Of a stretch of 64,000 nt of DNA, positions 61,101-64,000 are shown piece after piece (the first letter of the stretch is position 1; every line of letters begins with the position of its first letter). The stretch covers positions 11,796,501 through 11,860,500 of the forward strand of contig NC_073358.2 of assembly GCF_027580225.2 (NCBI RefSeq), written 5' to 3'. Source of the DNA: Misgurnus anguillicaudatus (Eukaryota; Chordata; Actinopteri; Cypriniformes; Cobitidae). The notes under the pieces are model-generated. The model was not told where the DNA came from, searched no databases, and saw only the letters and a program-made list of their open reading frames with translations. A program made the translations under genes and the position numbers.

Positions 61101-62145
61101 TATTAAAAAGCTATAATCTTTGAGTTTAGCTTGAACTTCTGTACTAAATAGCAAGTACATTTCTGCAGTCAACTATTCAGAAAGCAGATTGACACTTTTA
61201 ACTGTGAAACTTACTTATTTTATTGTGTTATACACGTGTTTTTTTTTTGTCTCGACATGAGTCATTTAAAGGTGACAGAGAATGAAATTTTTTTTTACCT
61301 TGTTTTAGTTGAATAACGGTAGTCTACCCGCATTCACAAACATACGAAAAGTGCTAGACATTCTGAACATCTCAGTTTCATAGAAATTCGTCCTTTAAAA
61401 ATGTCCGCCCAATCTGAACAACGGATACATGTTACGTAAAATGCATCTCACTTCCCCCCACTCTCATTCAATTCCCTCCCCTTCAAAATAATTTGCATAC
61501 ATTCGGCCTCTTGCCTCCAATGAGAAGTAAATTGTTCGCAGTGTTCAAGGCGAAATGGCGAGTCGCGTTCCGAGGTGTGCTCTTCTATCTGTAAAATTTT
61601 CGTCTGTCCGTATTCTGTTGACGGCGAAGTTTTCCTTCTTTTGAGTGGGAGCAAAGGCATCCGATCAGCAAGTCAAGTGCTTGCATTTCATAATGAGGTT
61701 GCCAGTTAAGCCAGAAGGGATGCCAAATAGGTGCAAAACCATGTGTTTAAAACCCCCCACCCTAATATAGCTTTCTGAGAGAGGTTTTAGGAAGCTTTTA
61801 AGGCATTACAGACCAAACCAAAATTTTGTTGTCCAACCAAAAACCACACATTTTGTTGTCTACATGTCACATCACAGAACAAGGCCTTTTTAAAGGCCTT
61901 TTTCTTATAAACAATTGATGGAAACATCCCCATTTAACTCCCACTAAGGTGTGATGACTCACACTAAAGGCTAGAAAATAATGAAGTGTAAATTGAAAAA
62001 AAGAGTCAGCAAGCATTTTTACATTCAATATGCAGCTTTGCTGGGGGCCAAATATTACCTTCTCTCTTTCAGGGTGGTGGAGAAAGGCTACTACAGTGAG
62101 CGAGACGCTGCCGATGCAGTCAAACAAGTGCTCGAGGCAGTCGCG
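28529..62145 (+). CDS. camk4: CAMK4, calcium/calmodulin-dependent protein kinase IV, first five coding exons (3' part outside window)
   Basis: Coding exons: 28529-28638, 50378-50456, 55639-55701, 56620-56702, 62073-62145. Phases agree (2, 0, 0, 2, 0) and all junctions are GT/AG; they give residues 1-136. Visible kinase parts: a short N-terminus ending YELESELGR, the nucleotide loop GRGATSVVF (36-44; Ser in place of the third Gly, as in the mammalian protein), the catalytic lysine in YAVKMLKK (K58), the C-helix glutamate in [14 protein letters not shown] (E72), the hinge [13 protein letters not shown] (99-111), and [19 protein letters not shown] of the D/E helices. The HRD and DFG motifs, the activation-loop threonine and the calmodulin-binding region lie downstream. 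Known role: CaMKK-activated kinase that phosphorylates CREB. Introns are 21.7, 5.2, 0.9 and 5.4 kb and full of repeats. The start matches the human MLKVT N-terminus. Confidence 0.96.
28639..31626. other. CAMK4 intron 1, proximal part
   Basis: No coding exon, RNA gene or well-bounded repeat was recognised. Short ORFs here show no family resemblance. Confidence 0.5.
31627..32061. mobile_element. hAT-type MITE (435 bp) with 8-bp duplication
   Basis: It starts TAGGGGTGTAACGATTAACC and ends AATCGTTACATCCCTA, with the exact direct repeat ATTAAATG at 31619-31626 and 32062-32069. Non-coding, in CAMK4 intron 1. Confidence 0.88.
32254..32492. repeat. Short TIR element (239 bp)
   Basis: The left end GGGGTGCGTTTCCCGATCAA is mirrored by the right end TTCTGGGAAACGCACCCC. 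The interior has further CAACGA/TCGTTG motifs. Non-coding, in CAMK4 intron 1. Confidence 0.75.
32690..33855. mobile_element. TIR element with GGGCCCTAT ends (about 1.17 kb)
   Basis: The left boundary GGGCCCTATCATACACCC is mirrored by AAAATAGGGCCC at the right. The interior has GGCGCAAT and TTGGCGCAC motifs seen in Harbinger-like fish elements. No ORF is convincing and the duplication is uncertain. Confidence 0.55.
34940..35014. repeat. (AC)n microsatellite
   Basis: About 36 uninterrupted AC units followed by GTATATATATAC. It abuts a Tc1 end. Confidence 0.97.
35034..35712 (-). mobile_element. Tc1-like transposon, family 2, deletion derivative
   Basis: It begins CTCACCTAAAAGATTATTAG, a known Tc1-type terminus, and reads as a decayed transposase on the minus strand (35477-35256, [19 protein letters not shown], part of the DNA-binding region; the sequence near 35560-35650 encodes the N-terminus). 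The catalytic part is deleted. It lies in CAMK4 intron 1, next to the AC repeat. Confidence 0.75.
36294..37132 (+). pseudogene. Tc1 transposase, frameshifted, DD34E residues kept
   Basis: The first frame (36294-36506) carries the second helix-turn-helix region ([18 protein letters not shown]). An A-run at 36477-36489 shifts the frame; 36503-36787 then carries WTDETK (first D) and ends in a stop, and 36830-37132 carries QQDNDPKH (second D) and SPDLNPIE (E), with 34 residues between. One A-run slip and one stop/frameshift region inactivate it, so it is a young pseudogene. Confidence 0.88.
37229..37925. mobile_element. Harbinger-like non-autonomous element (697 bp) with TTA duplication
   Basis: Ends GGGCGGTTTCACA and TGTGAAAACGCCC are imperfect inverted copies, flanked by TTA at 37226-37228 and 37926-37928. 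A 3-bp TWA target with GG...CC ends suits PIF/Harbinger. The uninterrupted target GCGGTATTAGTTTA is still present at about 38192-38205 in the duplicated Tc1 end. Interior phrases such as CGAACCCGAGTTCG recur inverted. Confidence 0.82.
38321..39807. other. CAMK4 intron 1, mid part
   Basis: Contains the partial GTAGGCCAACCC-family end at 38738-38766 and a short repeat near 38780-38920 with TGGGTTGTTTCAACCCA. No gene or RNA was recognised. Confidence 0.5.
39928..40658. repeat. 731-bp near-perfect palindrome (foldback element)
   Basis: The left arm TTAAAGGAATAGTCTACTCA runs to about 40275 and is repeated inverted from about 40300 to the right end TGAGTAGACTATTCCTTTAA. Arms of about 340 bases differ by only scattered changes. 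A short GC-rich centre (CCCTCTCCCATTATGAGAGGG) is itself a hairpin. TTAA at each edge fits a Kolobok- or piggyBac-like target, but the class is unproven. In the CAMK4 pre-mRNA it would fold into long dsRNA. Confidence 0.9.
40871..41008. repeat. 138-bp hairpin element
   Basis: AGGCTTGTTTGACTTCATGC at the left is mirrored by GAAGTCGAACAAGCCT at the right. Both arms contain GCAGCGCTGCA and the CCGGATGACGT / ACGTCATCCG pair; arms are about 57 bases. Confidence 0.85.
41217..41713. repeat. Dispersed repeat, copy 2 of the 18025 family
   Basis: It matches 18025-18472 with a longer 5' part that includes an extra GTTTCCTGAGAAGGGAACGA, itself mirrored by TCGAAAGGGAACTG downstream. Confidence 0.75.
42153..43087. 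repeat. Two abutting dispersed fish repeats
   Basis: TTAAAGGGATAGTTCGGCCA starts a repeat common in fish introns (a relative starts at 55774). From about 42314 a second repeat runs to 43087; its inverse begins TTAAAGGGGCCATGGTATGA. Short ORFs inside have no family likeness. Confidence 0.5.
43088..44462. other. CAMK4 intron 1, nothing recognised
   Basis: AT-rich sequence without a clear repeat boundary, exon or RNA gene. Confidence 0.45.
44463..44672. repeat. Short TIR element, CACTGTAAAAAATT type
   Basis: The left end CACTGTAAAAAATTCTTTAC is mirrored by AATTTGTGTACAGTG. An internal inverted pair TTGTCTTGAC / GTCAAGATAA is seen. About 210 bp. Confidence 0.6.
45103..45251 (-). repeat. tRNA-derived SINE
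   Basis: On the minus strand it begins with a tRNA-like head: CCTGTAGCGCAGTTCACAG (box A region) and GGATTCGATTC (box B), followed by GCTTTGGATAAAAACATCTG, the tail shared by many teleost SINEs. The head is too diverged to be a functional tRNA. Confidence 0.78.
45741..46128. repeat. Two (GT)n microsatellites flanking a GGGGAC-rich dispersed repeat
   Basis: GT runs at 45741-45781 and 46057-46128 bracket a segment with GTTGTGGGGACCAATTGTCC and GACATTTTGATGTCCCCATG, which pair internally. This arrangement is common in cyprinid genomes. Confidence 0.8.
46460..46525. repeat. Tandem duplication, 2 x about 33 bp
   Basis: GTGGCCACAGATATTGTTTT followed by GAATGCTTT occurs twice back to back. Confidence 0.85.
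46605..46919. repeat. Foldback element (about 315 bp)
   Basis: The left arm (GTTTGGTATTTTACAC ... GAAATTTGGACATATG) is repeated inverted at 46842-46919 (CATATGTCCAAATTTC ... GTGTAAAATTCCGAAC). Arms are about 85 bases with a loop of about 140. Confidence 0.82.
47685..49190 (-). mobile_element. Tc1-like transposon, family 4 (dead)
   Basis: Long inverted ends: TGTTTCATTGCAGCC ... GTACACTCAGCACCCCATCT on the left and the inverse on the right (AGATGGGCTGCTGAGTGTAC ... GGCTGCAATGAAACA). Minus-strand transposase fragments: 48697-48401 ([26 protein letters not shown]) and 48373-48185 (GGIMxWGC-type strand region, here GSIMLWGC). Frameshifts interrupt it. It lies in CAMK4 intron 1. Confidence 0.88.
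48185..48697 (-). pseudogene. Tc1 transposase fragments, family 4
   Basis: The helix-turn-helix linker ([18 protein letters not shown]) and the first catalytic aspartate (WSDETKM) are in one frame. Another frame continues with [17 protein letters not shown] and GSIMLWGCF. The second D and the E are not in an open frame. Confidence 0.85.
49500..49790 (+). repeat. 5S rRNA-derived SINE (SINE3-like)
   Basis: GCCATATCACCCTGTAGCCC and TCTTGGATGGGAGACCT match the start and box C region of 5S rRNA genes. The body continues with ACATTAAACCGAG and TTAAAAATCCCAGGATG, common in this kind of fish repeat. It is too diverged for a 5S gene. Confidence 0.7.
49925..50165. repeat. Dispersed repeat, inverse relatives at 60690-60830 and 18480-18550
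   Basis: ACGGAAATGCGTCC and ATTTGATTTTTGGTT appear inverted at 60690-60830. The GGCACGCCCCTTAC end appears inverted at 18503-18515. Boundaries are uncertain. Confidence 0.5.
52043..52306 (-). pseudogene. RNase H domain fragment of the retroelement
   Basis: [30 protein letters not shown] and DVADALS are the typical Ty3-type RNase H motifs (E, D and the late D). Confidence 0.88.
52534..53200 (-). pseudogene. Reverse transcriptase fragment with mutated active site
   Basis: Palm and fingers motifs are readable: [43 protein letters not shown]. The catalytic YxDD box reads YLDY, so one essential aspartate is lost. Stops occur upstream of 52932. Confidence 0.88.
53640..54254 (-). pseudogene. Integrase fragment of the retroelement
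   Basis: [20 protein letters not shown] carries the first catalytic D of a Ty3-type integrase. About 53880-53750 encodes [20 protein letters not shown] with the catalytic E. Frames change between them. The zinc-binding part is decayed. Confidence 0.82.
55774..56480. repeat. Dispersed fish repeat split by a TIR element
   Basis: ATAGGGATAGTTCTCCCAAT to about 55920 and TGGGGTTCATAATGTGCATC onwards are the two halves of a repeat related to 42153 onward. The element at 55923-56318 sits between them, in CAMK4 intron 3. Confidence 0.6.
55923..56318. repeat. TIR element, ATAGACC family copy 2 (396 bp), nested
   Basis: ATAGACCCTTTTAC at the left is mirrored by GTAAAAGGGTCTAT. It contains GATGACGTGGCAACGTATGC and GAACATGCGCGCGCAG. 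No coding sequence. Confidence 0.72.
56825..57240. repeat. Harbinger-type repeat, left end clear
   Basis: GGGCCAGATTTACTAAACAG with repeated TTTACTAA and GGCGCAA motifs is a common fish Harbinger-MITE start. The right boundary was not found. Confidence 0.4.
57268..57370. repeat. Dispersed repeat, copy of 17753 family
   Basis: AGAAAATTTCCGTAAAATTG and GGGGACCTAGTAAT match 17753-17960. Confidence 0.5.
57543..58195. repeat. TIR element with CGGACGGGATTAG ends (about 650 bp)
   Basis: CTCGGACGGGATTAGTTTTA at the left is mirrored by GTAAAACTAATCCTGTCCGA at the right. TCCTGTCCGAAT also occurs internally. Non-coding, CAMK4 intron 4. Confidence 0.62.
58430..59638. mobile_element. Non-autonomous TIR transposon (about 1.2 kb)
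   Basis: The left GGCCCTGTTTATATTAGAGT followed by GCGTTTTAAAACG is mirrored by CGCGTTTTAAAGG and GCATTAATGTAAACATAGCC. Additional GTTTAC/GTAAAC motifs lie near the right end. No transposase remains. Confidence 0.68.
59757..60566. mobile_element. TIR transposon derivative, ATAGACC family copy 3 (810 bp)
   Basis: ATAGACCTTTCTCAC and GTGAGAAAGGTCTAT are perfect inverted ends. On the minus strand near 60440-60345 an exon-like piece ([20 protein letters not shown]) ends at a gtaagt donor, and a second open stretch lies at 60209-59997, so it may be a deletion remnant of a larger coding element. The family is not identified. Confidence 0.68.
60690..60830. repeat. Dispersed repeat, inverse of the 49925 family
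   Basis: GGAAAATCATTGACAGTGTA, AACCAAAATCAAACGATC and GACGCATTTCCATGTATTTT are the inverse of phrases at 49925-50030. Confidence 0.55.
61262..61570. repeat. Common teleost dispersed repeat
   Basis: TTAAAGGTGACAGAGAATGA, GGTAGTCTACCCGCATTCAC and TTCTGAACATCTCAGT form the start of a repeat common in fish introns. The remainder to 61570 is collinear with it. CAMK4 intron 4. Confidence 0.55.
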
Positions 62146-62729
62146 GTGAGTCTATTAACAGTTCCTGATGGAAATTGTTTCTTTCTTATGGTTTTTTGCT
62201 TCTCCTGCTGCTGTAACTTCTAAATTAAAAGCCTTTCCGAAACAGCCTGATGCCATATAGGCAACATCTTCGAAGGAAGTTCCTGATTTCTTACAAATTA
62301 TTAGATCAGTTCAAACAGAAATAATTTACTAACCATGAGTTTCCATACAAACACATGAGGGAAAGTAATCTTGCCAGATGTTTTATGTAGTATATCAGTA
62401 GGCTATGTGTGATATCACTTTAAGCATAAGTAGTCACTAGGTCTATCAACGTATCAGCCCCACCTCCTCTGGTGGTGTGTTACATATGTATAGCTGCAGT
62501 GCAATGTAACGTATTTGTGAAGTGTGATTAATGAAGCCACAGATTGAGAGGTTCCTGACAAGTTTATTATAATACAGTAAACAACATGCTGTCAGAAGTG
62601 AACTACGACAGCACACGAAAGTGAGTTTTTTCTTTGCTGGAAAAGTTTATGTGCATGTTAATTGACTCGTGAGCTACTAGCCGCTAAGATACGTAAACCC
62701 TTACATGGCACGCGCCAGCCATGGCAGGT

Positions 62730-63240
62730 AAATTCCGAAGCTGGATCCTCTTGTTTTTGACAAAAAAATTGCAGAAAAGAGTTTGATATCTTCATTGCTG
62801 CAGCTCATGGAGACAAGCCACATCAAACACAAGCTTTCATTATCCTTAACCTCGCGGGTCCCGAAGCCATTAAACGTGAATGGTCATTTGTTTATACACA
62901 AGAGGTGAGAACAGCCGGTGAACATGAAAATGTTATTATTGTTATTATTACACCGGCTGAGTCCAGGTAAGACCCAGCCAGCTTAAAAAGAAAGTTCTGT
63001 GAGATTTGTGCACCTCATATCGACATCACCATGGAACGACACAAGTTCAACATGAGATCACAGAAACTGGTAAAACTTTTGAATCTTACATTTAAAAGTA
63101 AAAGCAAAAACCTGCAAATTTCGTGCATTACAAGATGAGCTAACTCGTGATTGAATAGATTATGGAATACACAATGATATTCTGAGAAAATCACTCCTGC
63201 GCGATTCAAAACTAACTTTGTTTAAAGCCATATCAGAAGC
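62730..63240 (+). pseudogene. Ty3-type gag remnant
   Basis: Conceptual reading in shifting frames shows gag-like phrases: SLKRKFCEICAPHIDITMER followed by HKFNMRSQK (about 62975-63065), then a stretch near 63100-63230 resembling the ALQDELTRDRIV...GIHND...LLRDSKLTLFKA pattern of vertebrate Ty3-type gag, with stops and frameshifts. Boundaries and LTRs are not established; 62390-62620 could be LTR-derived. It lies in CAMK4 intron 5. Confidence 0.55.
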
Positions 63241-64000
63241 CGGTTTAGCAAATGTAGGGGTTTTGGAATAGTGTTGTTTAAAACAAACAATCATCATTTT
63301 GATTATGATAAGTTATTCTTTATTAATAACAATTATTAATTTGATATTTTCTCCACCACCCTGTTAAGGGATCTGAGTTGTTTTATCACCATTCCATTCA
63401 GGGAATTGTTGAGTTAGCTCAAAGGCAAATACATACAATTAATCGTCTTTAACTATATTTTTTTGTAGGTTTCATCTGATTTAGCAGAATTAATAATAAC
63501 AATTAATTGACTAATTTGTATAGCGAATATATCCATAATTGTAGATTAATTCTAGGGAAATTAGTTCTGAGGAAGCAATTATAAGAGTTAAAGTGACTTT
63601 GAATTTAATTTAATTTAACGTTTGTCCAGGATGTCTGTGGGCAAATAAGAGTCCAAGTCCACTTGTCCCGGAATGTTCAGCAGTGAGTTGGTAGTTTTCT
63701 GGCATCTTGAAGATCCACAAAGTTACCAAATCTATTTTGGTCCCAAACTCACCGAGCTAAAGAAATTGCCATGCTTTGAGGCCTTATCGCCCTTGCCCCA
63801 TTTATGGAAACCCAATCGTACATGAGAATACAGGTTATTTCAACTGTTTCAAAAAGGAAGCCAACATACAGTAAACATGCATACATGTATTGAAAAGTAC
63901 ATCTTTTGATATGGTTTCATCAAAGATTTCAAACCTTATCAGCTTTCTATCGAGCTTCAAAAGGGGTCGTAAATGTCCAACCGAAATTGGTGGGATGCTT
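63241..64000. other. CAMK4 intron 5, nothing recognised
   Basis: AT-rich; no CAMK4 exon 6 (expected to carry the HRD motif) and no bounded repeat was found. Confidence 0.45.

Noticed and set aside
62146..64000. CAMK4 exon 6 in the last 1.8 kb
   Set aside because: No sequence coding the expected HRD-containing stretch was found in any + frame.

Overview
The window is vertebrate nuclear DNA, very probably from a teleost fish and most likely a cyprinid or close relative. It is intron-rich and AT-rich, has no operons, and is packed with fish-type repeats: several Tc1 families with long terminal inverted repeats, hAT, piggyBac and Harbinger-like non-autonomous elements, a tRNA-derived and a 5S-derived SINE, foldback elements, and decayed Ty3-type retroelements. 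Species-level identity is inference from these repeats.

Three protein genes lie head to tail on the + strand. (1) Positions 1-986 carry the last four coding exons of a small secreted-type helical cytokine. Its phase-0 exons, cysteines and C-terminal motif, together with its place just upstream of WDR36, point to a TSLP/IL-7-type cytokine. (2) Positions 1421-25880 hold a complete WDR36 (UTP21) gene. All 23 coding exons can be joined in consistent phase to give 893 residues. (3) Positions 28529-62145 hold the first five coding exons of CAMK4 (136 residues, most of the kinase N-lobe and the start of the C-lobe); the rest lies beyond the window. The order cytokine (TSLP) - WDR36 - CAMK4, all on one strand, matches human 5q22, so this is an ancient conserved block.

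The three genes do not form one pathway. The cytokine would signal between cells, WDR36 works in the nucleolus on 18S rRNA maturation, and CAMK4 is a nuclear/cytosolic Ca2+/calmodulin kinase acting on CREB-type factors.

Layout: 1-986 cytokine; 987-1420 short intergenic promoter interval; 1421-25880 WDR36, with two mobile-element-rich introns (intron 14, 9734-14619; intron 15, 14729-20849) and a Tc1 copy in intron 22; 25881-28528 intergenic; 28529-62145 CAMK4, with introns of 21.7 kb (28639-50377), 5.2 kb (50457-55638), 0.9 kb and 5.4 kb, then the start of intron 5. Most of the rest is transposon sequence, much of it nested with target-site duplications still readable.

The most notable items are the fish TSLP-like cytokine, a Ty3-type retroelement with integrase ahead of reverse transcriptase (Gmr1-like order) inside a Tc1 element that itself sits inside an older repeat, a piggyBac derivative and a second element both inserted in one Tc1 copy with a paralogous empty site nearby, and a 731-bp near-perfect palindrome in CAMK4 intron 1.
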